From assembly GCF_009707325.1 (NCBI RefSeq), contig NZ_CP046103.1, forward strand, positions 3,333,610 to 3,397,609: DNA of 64,000 nt, given 5' to 3'. Of this stretch, positions 47,147-56,657 are shown piece after piece. Position 1 is the stretch's first letter; every line of letters starts with the position of its first letter. The notes under the pieces were generated by a model. That model ran no database searches, was not told where the DNA came from, and saw only the letters and a program-made list of their open reading frames with translations. The translations under genes and the position numbers were made by a program. The stretch comes from Pseudomonas sp. IB20 (GTDB lineage Bacteria; Pseudomonadota; Gammaproteobacteria; Pseudomonadales; Pseudomonadaceae).

Positions 47147-47201
47147 GGAAAACACTCAACAAAAATCGTGGCGCAGTTTACTGGGTTTCCCACAGTAAAC
47201 G

Positions 47202-47636
47202 TTAACCCCCCGTCAGCGCAGGGCCATAGCCGTCGAGAAATTCGGCCGGCATACGCTTGGGCTTACCCGTGGACAGCTCGATGCAGACAAAAGTAGTTTG
47301 CCCGCGCAGCAATGTCGCGCCGTCGCGAGGGCGTACCAACTGGAAGCGACGCGTCATTTTCAAACGCTGATCCCAGTCGACGATCCAGGTGGCCAGTTGC
47401 AACTCATCGCCCTCGTAACCCGCCGCCAGGTAGTCGATCTCATGGCGAACGACGGCCATGGCGCGGTCGAGGCGGCGGTACTCGGTAAGGTCCAACCCCA
47501 GGCGCTGAGAATGGCGCCAGGCGCAACGCTCCAACCAGGACACGTACACCGCGTTATTGGCGTGCCCCAGGCCGTCGATGTCTTCAGCGCCGACCTGCAG
47601 GTCGATAATAAACGGCGTTGCCAAATCCCAGCCCAT
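47202..47636 (-). CDS. 4HBT-type acyl-CoA thioesterase
   Basis: A 144-residue hot-dog-fold thioesterase of the YbgC/4-hydroxybenzoyl-CoA group. GLGHANNAVYVSWLERCAWRH carries the conserved Asp/His-Asn-Y pattern (here D-I-D-G-L-G-H), followed by VRHEIDYLAAGYEGDELQLATWIVDW. The substrate is unknown. ATG 47636 removes a basic non-conserved extension. It lies between dusC and the hydrolase, all on the minus strand. Confidence 0.85.
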   Translation of the reverse strand: MGWDLATPFIIDLQVGAEDIDGLGHANNAVYVSWLERCAWRHSQRLGLDLTEYRRLDRAMAVVRHEIDYLAAGYEGDELQLATWIVDWDQRLKMTRRFQLVRPRDGATLLRGQTTFVCIELSTGKPKRMPAEFLDGYGPALTGG

Positions 47637-47673
47637 GCCTTGCTCCCGTCGCTTAATGTCGACGGGAAGTGTA

Positions 47674-48510
47674 TCAGGCGGTCTGCCGCTCCTGTAAACG
47701 GCGGCCCGCCAGCAGCGCCAACACGGCATCGATCACCCGAGGGTCAGCCAGGACTCGTTGGTGGCCACCCTGCTCCAAGCGCAGCAGGCGGCTGTCGAAC
47801 CAAGCGTCATGGATGGCTTGCGAGGCTTTGACCGGAACGAAGGTGTCGTCTTCGGCGTGCACGATCAGGCCGGGGATATTCATCTGGTAGTGCGCCACAT
47901 CCAAGTGCTTAAGCGGGATACCAAGGGTCAACTCGACCTCTTGGATGAACGCCGAGCGCGCCCGTGGCGGCAAACCGACCATGCCGGCAAAACCGCGCAG
48001 CACATCGAGGACGCGCGACGGCGCGGCAATACTCACCAAGGCCTCGGTACGCAGCCCCAGTTGCACCGCCAGCATCGCACTGGCGCCGCCCATGGAATGC
48101 CCCACCACCGCGCGCAACGGCGGCAGCTCAGCGGCGGCTTCGAGCATAGCGCGTGCGAACAGCAGCACATGTGCTTCACGCCCCGGCGAACGACCATGAG
48201 CCGGGCCATCCAAGGCAATCACTGAATAACCGTTATCCACCAACGCTGTAATCAGGCTGGCGAACTGCGTGGGACGCCCTTCCCAGCCGTGCATCAGCAG
48301 CACCGCAGGGCCTTGGCCCCAACGCAACGCCGACAACCCAAAGCGCAGGGTGATGCGCTCCGATTGCGCCAGCGACGACAGCTCCCACTCACGCAGCGGC
48401 AGGTTACGAGGCGTCATGAAGGTACGGCGCAACTTGCTGGCCACCATGCGCGGCGCCAAGCGGCCGACGGTGCCATTAAAGCCACGGATCCAGGTTAATG
48501 CGCCCATCAT
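47674..48510 (-). CDS. alpha/beta hydrolase
   Basis: A 278-residue alpha/beta hydrolase. VLLMHGWEGRPTQFA is the oxyanion region, VVGHSMGGASAMLA the nucleophile elbow, HAEDDTFVPVKAS the acid loop and EQGGHQRVL the His. The N-terminal 60 residues (RGFNGTVGRLAPRMVASKLRRTFMTPRNLPL) match the family adjacent to TetR regulators. It begins 12 bp after the TetR stop, so they form one operon. Substrate unknown; lipase or esterase likely. Confidence 0.85.
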   Translation of the reverse strand: MMGALTWIRGFNGTVGRLAPRMVASKLRRTFMTPRNLPLREWELSSLAQSERITLRFGLSALRWGQGPAVLLMHGWEGRPTQFASLITALVDNGYSVIALDGPAHGRSPGREAHVLLFARAMLEAAAELPPLRAVVGHSMGGASAMLAVQLGLRTEALVSIAAPSRVLDVLRGFAGMVGLPPRARSAFIQEVELTLGIPLKHLDVAHYQMNIPGLIVHAEDDTFVPVKASQAIHDAWFDSRLLRLEQGGHQRVLADPRVIDAVLALLAGRRLQERQTA

Positions 48511-48522
48511 GCGCCTCCTTTT

Positions 48523-49062
48523 TCAGCGCACCGCCGACTTGGCAGCACGCAATACACGGTCGGACAACTCACACGGCCCAAGGGCGCGGGCCAAGGCCAG
48601 GCCACCGATCATCAACGCCATGTCGGCCAGGGCCTTGTCGGTGTCTTCGGGGCTGGCAGCCAACTGGGCAGCCATCAACTCCGTATGCTCGTTGAGTGCC
48701 TGGCGAAACTCATCCGGCAGGCGGCTCATCTCGCCCACAGTGGCCGGTATCGGGCAGGCTTGATCCGTAGAGTCACGGTGCTTGCGCGACAGGTAAAACG
48801 CCGCCACCAGGCCTCTGCGCTCCTCACCGGTCAGTTGCGCGTCCATGTCGTCGACGGACGCGCGCCGCCGAGCCAATAATTGGGTGAAGGCCTCCAGCAT
48901 CAACGCGTCCTTGCTTTCAAAGTGCGCGTAGAAACCACCGACCGTAAGCCCTGCCGCGCCCATGACTTCGCCGACACTCGGCTCGGCCGGGCCGCGCTGG
49001 ATCAACGCCGCGCTGGCGGCCCGCAAAATGCGTTCGCGGGTTTGCGCTTTTTTATCGCTCAT
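48523..49062 (-). CDS. TetR-family transcriptional regulator
   Basis: A 179-residue regulator. N-terminal HTH: RERILRAASAALIQRGPAEPSVGEVMGAAGLTVGGFYAHFESKDALMLEAF; C-terminal ligand domain with ACPIPATVGEMSRLPDEF, typical for the YcdC/AcrR-like group 10 near hydrolases. A perfect dyad lies 25 bp before its start, so it should repress itself and the hydrolase. Confidence 0.92.
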   Translation of the reverse strand: MSDKKAQTRERILRAASAALIQRGPAEPSVGEVMGAAGLTVGGFYAHFESKDALMLEAFTQLLARRRASVDDMDAQLTGEERRGLVAAFYLSRKHRDSTDQACPIPATVGEMSRLPDEFRQALNEHTELMAAQLAASPEDTDKALADMALMIGGLALARALGPCELSDRVLRAAKSAVR

Positions 49063-49087
49063 GGTTGCCTCCGTCTCTCATGGGTTG

Positions 49088-49110
49088 AATATTATTACCA
49101 TAATAATATT
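49088..49110. promoter_or_regulatory. probable TetR operator
   Basis: AATATTATTA-CCA-TAATAATATT is a perfect 10-3-10 dyad, 25 bp upstream of the tetR start codon. Confidence 0.75.
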
Positions 49111-49309
49111 TAGCAAGCGACAGGCATGACCACTGGTCAGGACAGAAAATTGGAATTGAGGAGAGGATTGGCCAAACGCCAGACAAACAAAAGGGCCATT
49201 CAATAATATATTTAGCAAGCGACAGGCATGACCACTGGTCAGGACAGAAAATTGGAATTGAGGAGAGGATTGGCCAAACGCCAGACAAACAAAAGGGCCA
49301 TTCAATAAT
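49106..49309. repeat. 102-bp perfect tandem duplication
   Basis: 49106-49207 and 49208-49309 are identical and directly joined. The unit runs from the right arm of the TetR dyad to the left half of the tRNA-operon terminator, so an extra truncated terminator half lies between the tetR promoter and the true terminator. Confidence 0.92.
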
Positions 49310-49325
49310 TGAATGACCCTTAAAA
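49289..49325 (-). terminator. terminator of the Glu/Ala tRNA operon
   Basis: On the minus strand a 13-bp stem AAGGGTCATTCAA / TTGAATGGCCCTT, TTA loop, followed by TTGTTTG. Twenty-two bases after the last tRNA-Glu. Confidence 0.85.
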
Positions 49326-49346
49326 ATCCCGCAGAGCGGGTAATCG

Positions 49347-49422
49347 TGGCGTCCCCTAGGGGACTCGAACCCCTGTTACCGCCGTGAAAGGGCGGTGTCC
49401 TAGGCCACTAGACGAAGGGGAC
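49347..49422 (-). tRNA. tRNA-Glu (anticodon TTC), distal copy
   Basis: A 76-base cloverleaf with encoded CCA. Acceptor GTCCCCT pairs with AGGGGAC; anticodon loop CCTTTCACG gives TTC. Same as 49627. Confidence 0.96.
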
Positions 49423-49500
49423 ACAAACCTTCTATACACTGACCAGGCTGAGACTGGTCGATCCAAGGACGGTGTGGCCAGAACCTTGAACCTGTAAAAT

Positions 49501-49576
<76 letters not shown>

Positions 49577-49626
49577 AGATTTTTCGTCTCGCGACGCAGC
49601 AGACCTTTCGAGCTGCTTGTTGAAAC

Positions 49627-49702
49627 TGGCGTCCCCTAGGGGACTCGAACCCCTGTTACCGCCGTGAAAGGGCGGTGTCCTAGGCCACTAGACGAAGGGG
49701 AC
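49627..49702 (-). tRNA. tRNA-Glu (anticodon TTC), proximal copy
   Basis: Identical to 49347-49422. The Glu-Ala unit is repeated with a period of 280 bases, and spacers (ACGGTGTGGCCAGA) are also repeated. Confidence 0.96.
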
Positions 49703-49780
49703 AAAACCTTCTGTACAACCGATCAGAGCCGAGACCTGATCAATTCAAGGACGGTGTGGCCAGACCTTGAACCTGTAAAT

Positions 49781-49856
<76 letters not shown>

Positions 49857-49877
49857 TCATCGGTGAGGACGGGGCGA

Positions 49878-49906
49878 ATCTTAATGGCGGTTTGAAAGGC
49901 TGTCAA
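49878..49906 (-). promoter_or_regulatory. sigma-70 promoter of the Ala-Glu-Ala-Glu tRNA operon
   Basis: TTGACA (49901-49906), 17-base spacer, TAAGAT (49878-49883) on the minus strand, then the GC-rich discriminator TCGCCCCG, typical for stringent control. Confidence 0.88.
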
Positions 49907-49961
49907 ATTTATTTTCAACAATTTCCAAAATTTTTTGCCGGGATAACAATCACTTACCGTT

Positions 49962-49985
49962 AAAACCCCGGAAAACCGGGGTTTT
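49962..49985 (-). terminator. gltX terminator
   Basis: AAAACCCCGG-AAAA-CCGGGGTTTT, a perfect 10-bp stem 18 bases after the gltX stop; symmetrical, so active in both directions. Confidence 0.9.
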
Positions 49986-50003
49986 ATCGTTACCGCAGGT
50001 TGC

Positions 50004-51485
50004 TTAGGCGATAGCACCCAGCAGCTTTTCCCACTCTTTGTTTTCTTTCTTCGACACACCACCAAGCAAATCAAGGGCTTGGCGCAGACGGAAACGCGTC
50101 AGGTCTGGGCCGAGAATTTCCATCGCATCGAGTACCGACACCGAACTGGCCTGCCCGGTGATCGCAGCAAACATCAGCGGCATGGCATCGCGCAATTTCA
50201 GTTCCAGGGACTCGACCACCGCCTGAATCGTCGCGGTGATCGCATCCTTCTCCCACTGACGCAGGCTTTCGAGCTTCCACAGGATCAACTGCATCAACTG
50301 GCGAACCTGATCGCCCGAGAGCTTCTTGGATTCAAACAGCTTGGCGTCCGGGTTCACGCCACCGGCAAAGAAGAAGCTCGCCAACGGTGCGACCTGGCTG
50401 AACGTCTCCACCCTGCCCTGCACCAACGGTGCAATCTTCATCATGTACTCGGGGTTCAACGCCCACTGCTGCACGCGGCTGGCGAATTCTTCCACCGGCA
50501 GGTCACGCAGCCATTGGCCGTTGAGCCACGACAGCTTCTCGATGTCGAAGATCGGCCCGCCCAGGGAGACGCGGGACAGGTCAAAGTTATCGACCATTTC
50601 CTGCAGCGAGAACTTCTCGCGCTCGTCCGGCATCGACCAGCCCATGCGGCCCAAGTAGTTGAGCATCGCTTCGGGCATAAAGCCCATGCGCTCGTAGAAG
50701 GTTACCGAGGTCGGGTTCTTGCGCTTGGACAACTTGCTCTTGTCCGGGTTACGCAGCAGCGGCATGTAGCACAACTGCGGCTGTTCCCAGCCAAAGTACT
50801 CATAAAGCAGGATCAGTTTCGGCGCCGACGGCAGCCATTCTTCGCCGCGCAGCACGTGGGTGATGCCCATCAGGTGGTCGTCGACCACGTTGGCCAGGAA
50901 GTACGTCGGCAGGCCATCGGTCTTCATCAGCACCTGCATGTCCATGCGGTCCCACGGGATCTCGACGTCACCGCGCAGCATGTCCGGCACCACGCACACG
51001 CCTTCACTCGGCACTTTCATGCGGATAACGTGGGGCTCGCCGGCGGCCAGGCGCTGGGCCACTTCTTCTTTGGACAGCAGCAGCGCGCGGCCGTCGTAGC
51101 GCGGGGTTTCGCCACGCGCCTGTTGCTCGGCGCGCATCTGGTCCAGTTCTTCCGCGGTGCAGAAGCACGGGAAGGCATGGCCCATGTCGACCAATTGCTG
51201 GGTGTATTGCTTGTAGATGTCGCTGCGCTCGCTCTGGCGATACGGGCCGTGCGGGCCACCAACGTCCGGGCCTTCTGCCCAGGTAATGCCCAACCAGCGC
51301 AACGCATCGAAAATCTGCTGTTCCGACTCACGGGTCGAACGCACTTGATCGGTGTCTTCGATCCGCAGGATGAATTCACCGCCGTGCTGCTTGGCGAAGC
51401 AGTAGTTGAACAAGGCGATGTAGGCAGTGCCGACGTGGGGATCCCCAGTAGGCGATGGCGCAATGCGCGTGCGGACGGTGGTCAT
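50004..51485 (-). CDS. gltX: glutamyl-tRNA synthetase
   Basis: Charges tRNA-Glu. The 493-residue class I synthetase has the HIGH-like motif [25 protein letters not shown] (residues 9-33; reads HVGT), the KMSKS-like motif [14 protein letters not shown], and a C-terminal anticodon-binding domain. ATG 51485 begins [12 protein letters not shown]. The gene lies just upstream of two copies of its own tRNA substrate, tRNA-Glu, on the same strand. Confidence 0.97.
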   Translation of the reverse strand: MTTVRTRIAPSPTGDPHVGTAYIALFNYCFAKQHGGEFILRIEDTDQVRSTRESEQQIFDALRWLGITWAEGPDVGGPHGPYRQSERSDIYKQYTQQLVDMGHAFPCFCTAEELDQMRAEQQARGETPRYDGRALLLSKEEVAQRLAAGEPHVIRMKVPSEGVCVVPDMLRGDVEIPWDRMDMQVLMKTDGLPTYFLANVVDDHLMGITHVLRGEEWLPSAPKLILLYEYFGWEQPQLCYMPLLRNPDKSKLSKRKNPTSVTFYERMGFMPEAMLNYLGRMGWSMPDEREKFSLQEMVDNFDLSRVSLGGPIFDIEKLSWLNGQWLRDLPVEEFASRVQQWALNPEYMMKIAPLVQGRVETFSQVAPLASFFFAGGVNPDAKLFESKKLSGDQVRQLMQLILWKLESLRQWEKDAITATIQAVVESLELKLRDAMPLMFAAITGQASSVSVLDAMEILGPDLTRFRLRQALDLLGGVSKKENKEWEKLLGAIA

Positions 51486-51597
51486 GGCAGGTCTCGAGTG
51501 GGCGATAAAGCTGAAAATTGAAACAAGGGGCGAATGGTAACAGCCTGGGGTGCTTGGGCTCCAGCCTGGGTGAATCTGGTAGACCGCGGCGCTGCCA

Positions 51598-51679
51598 TTC
51601 GCGAGCAAGCCCGCTCCCACAGTTGACCGATTTCCAACATGAGAATGCGGTCGAATGTGGGAGCGGGCTTGCTCGCGAA
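51598..51679. repeat. REP pair between uvrB and gltX
   Basis: Arms 51598-51620 and 51657-51679 are perfect inverted copies of the GTGGGAGCGGGCTTGCTCGC variant. Confidence 0.9.
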
Positions 51680-51702
51680 GAAGCCATCACAGCCTCTACA
51701 TA

Positions 51703-53718
51703 TCAAACAGCCAACAACCGCTCCCGCAGCTTGCCGATCTCATCGCGCGTCTGCGCCGCCGCTTCAAACTCAAGATCGCGCGCCAACTGGTACATCTTCT
51801 CTTCCAACTGCCGGATGCGCTTGGTGATCTCACTTGGCGAGCGCAATTCGTTCTCGTACTTGGCGCTTTCTTCGGCCGCCTTGGCCATGCCCTTGCGCTT
51901 CTTGCTGCGCGAGCCGGGCACGGTGGCGCCTTCCATGATGTCGGCGACATCCTTGAAGACACCTTTGGGGATGATGCCGTTCTCCAGGTTGTAGGCAATC
52001 TGCTTGTCACGGCGGCGCTCGGTCTCGCCAATCGCCCGCTCCATGGAGCCGGTGATGCGGTCCGCGTACAGAATCGCGCGACCATTGAGGTTACGTGCCG
52101 CACGGCCGATGGTCTGGATCAGCGAGCGCTCGGAACGCAGGAAGCCTTCCTTGTCGGCATCCAGGATCGCCACCAGCGACACTTCCGGCATGTCCAGGCC
52201 TTCGCGCAGCAGGTTGATCCCCACCAGCACATCAAAGGTGCCCAGGCGCAGGTCACGGATAATTTCCACACGCTCCACGGTGTCAATGTCCGAGTGCAAA
52301 TAGCGCACGCGCACGCCGTGGTCGGCCAGGTAGTCAGTCAAGTCTTCGGACATGCGTTTGGTCAGCGTGGTGACCAGCACCCGCTCCTCCAAAGCCACGC
52401 GCTTGGTGATTTCCGAAAGCAAGTCATCGACCTGGGTCAGTGCCGGGCGGATTTCGATTTGCGGGTCCACCAGGCCGGTCGGGCGCACCAGTTGCTCAAT
52501 CACGCGCCCCGCGTGTTCGGCTTCGTAGTTACCCGGCGTGGCGGAGACAAAAATCGTCTGCGGGCTGATGCTTTCAAACTCGTCAAAACGCATCGGCCGG
52601 TTATCCAGCGCCGACGGCAGGCGGAAGCCGTACTCCACCAAGGTTTCTTTACGCGAGCGGTCACCTTTGTACATCGCACCGACCTGCGGCACGCTGACGT
52701 GGGATTCGTCGATCACCAACAAAGCGTCGTCCGGCAGGTAATCAAACAGAGTGGGCGGCGCCTGCCCGGATTCGCGGCCCGAAAGGTAGCGCGAGTAGTT
52801 TTCGATGCCGTTGCAGTAGCCCAGCTCCAGGATCATCTCCAGGTCGAAACGCGTGCGCTGCTCCAGGCGCTGGGCTTCCACCAGCTTGTTGTTGGCGCGC
52901 AAATACTCTAGGCGCTCAACCAACTCGCCCTTGATGCCTTCAATGGCGCCCATCAGGGTTTCGCGCGGGGTCACGTAGTGGCTTTTCGGGTAGAAGGTGA
53001 AGCGCGGCAGCTTGCGGATCACCTCACCGGTCAACGGGTCGAAGGCCGACAGGCTCTCGACTTCATCGTCAAACAGCTCGATGCGGATCGCTTCCAGGTC
53101 GGATTCGGCCGGGTAGATGTCGATCACGTCGCCGCGCACACGGAAGGTGGCGCGTGCGAAGTCCATGTCATTGCGGGTGTACTGCAAGCTCGTCAGGCGA
53201 CGCAACAGCTCGCGCTGGTCGAGTTTATCGCCGCGATCAACGTGTAACACCATCTTCAAATAGGCTTCGGGGCTACCCAGACCGTAGATGCACGACACCG
53301 TGGTGACGATGATCGCGTCCTTACGCTCCAGCAGCGCCTTGGTCGCTGACAGCCGCATCTGCTCGATATGGTCGTTGATCGACGCATCCTTCTCGATGAA
53401 GGTATCGGACGACGGCACGTAGGCTTCGGGCTGGTAGTAGTCGTAGTAGGAAACGAAGTACTCCACCGCGTTGTTCGGGAAGAACGCCTTGAACTCGCCG
53501 TACAGCTGCGCGGCCAGGGTTTTGTTCGGCGCCAGCACCAAGGTCGGACGATTGATCTGCGCAATCACGTTGGCGATGCTGAAGGTCTTGCCTGAACCGG
53601 TCACCCCGAGCAGCGTCTGGTGCGCCAGGCCGGCCTCGATGCCCTCAACCATCAGGCGAATAGCTTCGGGTTGATCGCCGGCGGGTTCAAAGCGGGTGAC
53701 GAGCTGGAAATCCGACAT
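51703..53718 (-). CDS. uvrB: excinuclease ABC subunit B
   Basis: Damage-verifying helicase of nucleotide excision repair. The 671-residue protein has Walker [18 protein letters not shown], the beta-hairpin [29 protein letters not shown]-like [11 protein letters not shown], helicase motifs ([70 protein letters not shown]) and a C-terminal UvrC-binding UVR domain ([33 protein letters not shown]). Divergent from the aminotransferase gene. Confidence 0.98.
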   Translation of the reverse strand: MSDFQLVTRFEPAGDQPEAIRLMVEGIEAGLAHQTLLGVTGSGKTFSIANVIAQINRPTLVLAPNKTLAAQLYGEFKAFFPNNAVEYFVSYYDYYQPEAYVPSSDTFIEKDASINDHIEQMRLSATKALLERKDAIIVTTVSCIYGLGSPEAYLKMVLHVDRGDKLDQRELLRRLTSLQYTRNDMDFARATFRVRGDVIDIYPAESDLEAIRIELFDDEVESLSAFDPLTGEVIRKLPRFTFYPKSHYVTPRETLMGAIEGIKGELVERLEYLRANNKLVEAQRLEQRTRFDLEMILELGYCNGIENYSRYLSGRESGQAPPTLFDYLPDDALLVIDESHVSVPQVGAMYKGDRSRKETLVEYGFRLPSALDNRPMRFDEFESISPQTIFVSATPGNYEAEHAGRVIEQLVRPTGLVDPQIEIRPALTQVDDLLSEITKRVALEERVLVTTLTKRMSEDLTDYLADHGVRVRYLHSDIDTVERVEIIRDLRLGTFDVLVGINLLREGLDMPEVSLVAILDADKEGFLRSERSLIQTIGRAARNLNGRAILYADRITGSMERAIGETERRRDKQIAYNLENGIIPKGVFKDVADIMEGATVPGSRSKKRKGMAKAAEESAKYENELRSPSEITKRIRQLEEKMYQLARDLEFEAAAQTRDEIGKLRERLLAV

Positions 53719-54061
53719 AACGTACCTCGTGAAGTCACCCCAGACTCGAAACCGCCAGGGACGAAAAAGCTCAGCAACCCGCGAATAGTCATCGCAGGTT
53801 GCAGGAAAAAACCATGATAGCTGTAGAAGTGGTGCCGAATGTCACGGGTTTCAAGGTAATCGTCCTACCTGCCGTCGTGGCCCCATGTTGCAATAAGACT
53901 AATGGTCGGCAAATAAACCGAAAAACTTGGCCGAAAAGCCGTTTCGGCTGTCGCCCTCAGCCTGGATGGCCTCTATACTAGCTCCCCGTTTGTGCACCGC
54001 TCTAGTGCATTCGGCTGGAGCGCGACACGTCCCTCCATTCCCCCATAGAGCTGCCGCAAAA
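53719..54061. other. uvrB / aminotransferase divergent intergenic region
   Basis: 343 bases. A TATACT hexamer at 53974-53979 on the plus strand, 83 bases before the aminotransferase start, is a likely -10, with a poor -35. GCCGAAAAGCCGTTTCGGC at about 53931 is a small dyad. No LexA box (CTGT-N8-ACAG) could be seen. Confidence 0.4.
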
Positions 54062-55258
54062 ATGAGCCTGTTCTCCGCTGTCGAAATGGCACCACGCGAT
54101 CCAATCCTGGGCCTCAACGAAGCATTCAACGCCGATACACGAACCACCAAGGTCAACCTTGGCGTGGGCGTTTACTGCAACGAAGAGGGGAAGATTCCAC
54201 TCTTGCGTGCCGTTGCCGAAGCGGAAGCCATTCGCGTGGCGCAACACGCCGCCCGTGGCTACTTGCCGATCGACGGGATCGTCGCCTACGACCAGGCCGT
54301 GCAAAAGCTGCTGTTTGGCGCTGACTCGCCGCTGCTGAGCGCCGGCCGTGTCATCACCGCACAAGCGGTCGGCGGCACCGGCGCGCTGAAAATCGGCGCT
54401 GACTTCCTCAAGCAACTGCTGCCCAATGCCGTGGTTGCCATCAGCGACCCAAGCTGGGAAAACCACCAGGCACTGTTCGAAAAAGCCGGCTTCCCGGTGC
54501 AGACTTACCGCTACTACGACGCCGCCACCCACGACGTAAACCGTGCCGGCCTGCTCGAAGACCTCAACGCCCTGCCGCCACAGTCCATCGTGGTACTGCA
54601 CGCCTGCTGCCATAACCCGACCGGTGTCGACCTGAGCCCAGCCGACTGGCAACAAGTGCTGGACGTGGTCAAGGCGAAAAACCTGGTGCCATTCCTCGAC
54701 ATGGCCTACCAGGGCTTTGGCGACGGCATCCACGAAGACGCCGCCGCAGTTCGCCTGTTCGCCGAGTCGGGCCTGACCTTCTTTGTGTCCAGCTCGTTCT
54801 CCAAGTCGTTCTCGCTGTACGGCGAACGCGTGGGCGCGCTGTCGATCGTCAGCGAATCCAAGGAAGAAAGCGCGCGCATCCTGTCCCAGGTCAAGCGTGT
54901 GATCCGCACCAACTACTCCAACCCGCCGACCCACGGCGCAGCAATCGTGGCTGCCGTGCTGAACAACCCTGAGCTGCGCGCCCAGTGGGAAGCGGAACTG
55001 GCCGAAATGCGCCTGCGCATCCGTGGCATGCGTGAGCAGATGGTGGCGGAACTGGCCAAGGCAGCCCCGGGCCACGACTTCAGCTTCGTCGGCCGCCAGC
55101 GCGGGATGTTCTCCTACTCCGGCCTGACCGTTGAGCAAGTCACCCGCCTGCGCACTGAGTTTGGTATCTACGCACTCGACACCGGCCGCATCTGCGTGGC
55201 GGCGCTGAACCAGGCGAACATTGGTGCCGTGACAAAGGCGATTGTTCAGGTGCTGTAA
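54062..55258 (+). CDS. tyrB: aromatic amino acid aminotransferase
   Basis: PLP enzyme exchanging amino groups between tyrosine/phenylalanine (or aspartate) and 2-oxoglutarate. The 398-residue class I aminotransferase has MSLFSAVEMAPRDPILGLNEAFNAD, TKVNLGVGVY, HACCHNPTGVD, FLDMAYQGFG, the PLP-lysine in SSSFSKSFSLYGERVGALS and substrate Arg in the C-terminal DTGRICVAALN. ATG 54062 gives the normal length; the frame is open upstream. In pseudomonads it is also called phhC when in the phh operon, which is not the case here. Confidence 0.93.
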   Translation: MSLFSAVEMAPRDPILGLNEAFNADTRTTKVNLGVGVYCNEEGKIPLLRAVAEAEAIRVAQHAARGYLPIDGIVAYDQAVQKLLFGADSPLLSAGRVITAQAVGGTGALKIGADFLKQLLPNAVVAISDPSWENHQALFEKAGFPVQTYRYYDAATHDVNRAGLLEDLNALPPQSIVVLHACCHNPTGVDLSPADWQQVLDVVKAKNLVPFLDMAYQGFGDGIHEDAAAVRLFAESGLTFFVSSSFSKSFSLYGERVGALSIVSESKEESARILSQVKRVIRTNYSNPPTHGAAIVAAVLNNPELRAQWEAELAEMRLRIRGMREQMVAELAKAAPGHDFSFVGRQRGMFSYSGLTVEQVTRLRTEFGIYALDTGRICVAALNQANIGAVTKAIVQVL

Positions 55259-55368
55259 GCCTGTAATGGTTGTGATGAAGGGGAAGCCTGCCACAGGAAG
55301 AAAACCTCGCTGCTTGCCGCAACCAGCCCTAGACTGAACCCCGACTGCCCCTTTGCTGTGAGAGCCCT

Positions 55369-55578
55369 ATGAGAAACGACGACCTGGACCTGCGCGCTGA
55401 CCGCGACGAACTGCATGACTACACCCCGCGCGCCCCGCAAGCCAAGCGCGAGAAAAGCCTGGTGCTGCAAGTGGCCCTCGGCGTGTTCCTCGGTGGACTG
55501 GCCTTGTGGCTGGTGCAGTTGGGTGCGACGGCGATCATGGCCAAATTGGCGATGGGCACCTTCCAGTTCGGCGGTTAA
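55369..55578 (+). CDS. small single-pass membrane protein (69 aa)
   Basis: A charged N-terminal half (MRNDDLDLRADRDELHDYTPRAPQAKREKS) and one membrane segment (LVLQVALGVFLGGLALWLVQLG), ending in AKLAMGTFQFGG. A conserved small Pseudomonas protein by appearance; function unknown. It starts 110 bases after the aminotransferase and ends at a REP pair. Confidence 0.65.
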   Translation: MRNDDLDLRADRDELHDYTPRAPQAKREKSLVLQVALGVFLGGLALWLVQLGATAIMAKLAMGTFQFGG

Positions 55579-55590
55579 CAAAGATCAACG

Positions 55591-55677
55591 GTGGGAGCTG
55601 GCTTGCCTGCGATAGCGTCAGGCCTGCTGATACCGCTATCACTGATACACCGTTATCGCAGGCAAGCCAGCTCCCAC
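55591..55677. repeat. REP pair between the small membrane protein and the LysR gene
   Basis: Arms 55591-55613 and 55655-55677 are perfect inverted copies of GTGGGAGCTGGCTTGCCTGC plus GAT. Confidence 0.9.
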
Positions 55678-55684
55678 ACGGGAT

Positions 55685-56581
55685 CTACTTTGCCTGCAGA
55701 ACGCTCTCCTCCAACAACTTCACAAAACTGTTCAAACTCTGCGACACCGTGCCCCGGCGCCAGATCAGCCAGGTATTCAGGATGCGGAACGCGTCGCTCA
55801 ACGGCCACACACTCACCGCGGTAAACCCCGGCATGCTCTCCAGCATGCTGCGCGGCATCAGCGCCAGGCCGGCCCCGGCGCTGACGCAGGCGAGCATGCC
55901 GTGGTAGGACTCCATCTCGAAGATCTTGCCCGGCACCGCGCCGTCCTGTGAGAACCAGCGTTCGAAGTGATGCCGATACGAGCAGTTCGAGCGAAAGGTG
56001 TAGATGCTCTCCCCCGCCACATCCTGCCCGCGCGTGATCGGCGCGTGGTGCAGCGGTGCGATCACCACCATCTCTTCCTCAAACACTGCCACGCCCTCCA
56101 GCGTCGCATGCAGCACCGGCCCATCGACAAACGCCGCCGCCAGGCGCCCGGACAACACGCCCTCGATCATCGTGCCCGACGGCCCGGTGCTCAGGTCCAG
56201 CTCGACCTTGGTGTGCTTCTGGTTGTACGCCGCGAGCAACGCGGGGATACGCACCGCCGCCGTGCTCTCCAGCGACCCCAGGGCAAAAGCGCCCTGGGGC
56301 TCATCCCCCGCCACCGTGGCGCGGGCTTCTTGCACCAAATCAAGAATACGCCGCGTATAGCCGAGGAAATTCCACCCGGCCGGTGACAAGCGCAGGCGGC
56401 TCTTCTCGCGGATAAACAGCTCTACGCCCAGGTCCTGCTCCAGCTGCTTGATGCGCGTGGTCAGGTTCGACGGCACGCGATGAATCAACTGCGCGGCCGC
56501 GCTGATGCTGCCTTGCTCGGCAACGGCCTTGAAGATTTCCAGCTGCACCAAGTCATCATTCTCAATTTGAGAACGAACCAC
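55685..56581 (-). CDS. LysR-family regulator PtrR-like
   Basis: A LysR regulator of about 290-298 residues. The HTH is [51 protein letters not shown], with [43 protein letters not shown] and [30 protein letters not shown], all close to E. coli PtrR (YneJ), which is likewise divergent from sad. The expected initiation ATG before D-L-V-Q-L is missing (GAT GAC TTG), so translation may start at GTG 56581 or at TTG/GTG just before QLEIF. Confidence 0.85.
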   Translation of the reverse strand: MVRSQIENDDLVQLEIFKAVAEQGSISAAAQLIHRVPSNLTTRIKQLEQDLGVELFIREKSRLRLSPAGWNFLGYTRRILDLVQEARATVAGDEPQGAFALGSLESTAAVRIPALLAAYNQKHTKVELDLSTGPSGTMIEGVLSGRLAAAFVDGPVLHATLEGVAVFEEEMVVIAPLHHAPITRGQDVAGESIYTFRSNCSYRHHFERWFSQDGAVPGKIFEMESYHGMLACVSAGAGLALMPRSMLESMPGFTAVSVWPLSDAFRILNTWLIWRRGTVSQSLNSFVKLLEESVLQAK

Positions 56582-56657
56582 TCAATATTATTCAGTTTCC
56601 AGAAAACATACATCCCCGTAGGCTCAATCCATTCCACTCATTCAGCCGGACGGTGCC

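Noticed and set aside
50079..51521. Plus-strand open frame of 480 codons
   Set aside because: Antisense of gltX; the gltX motifs on the minus strand explain the region.
51598..51679. REP pair as gltX/uvrB terminator
   Set aside because: No T-run; the same element occurs between unrelated genes and in both orientations, so it is a repeat, though it may add mRNA stability.
53719..54061. LexA box upstream of uvrB
   Set aside because: No CTGT-N8-ACAG match could be found by eye.
54002..55294. Minus-strand open frame of 430 codons
   Set aside because: Antisense of the aminotransferase gene, no recognisable motif.
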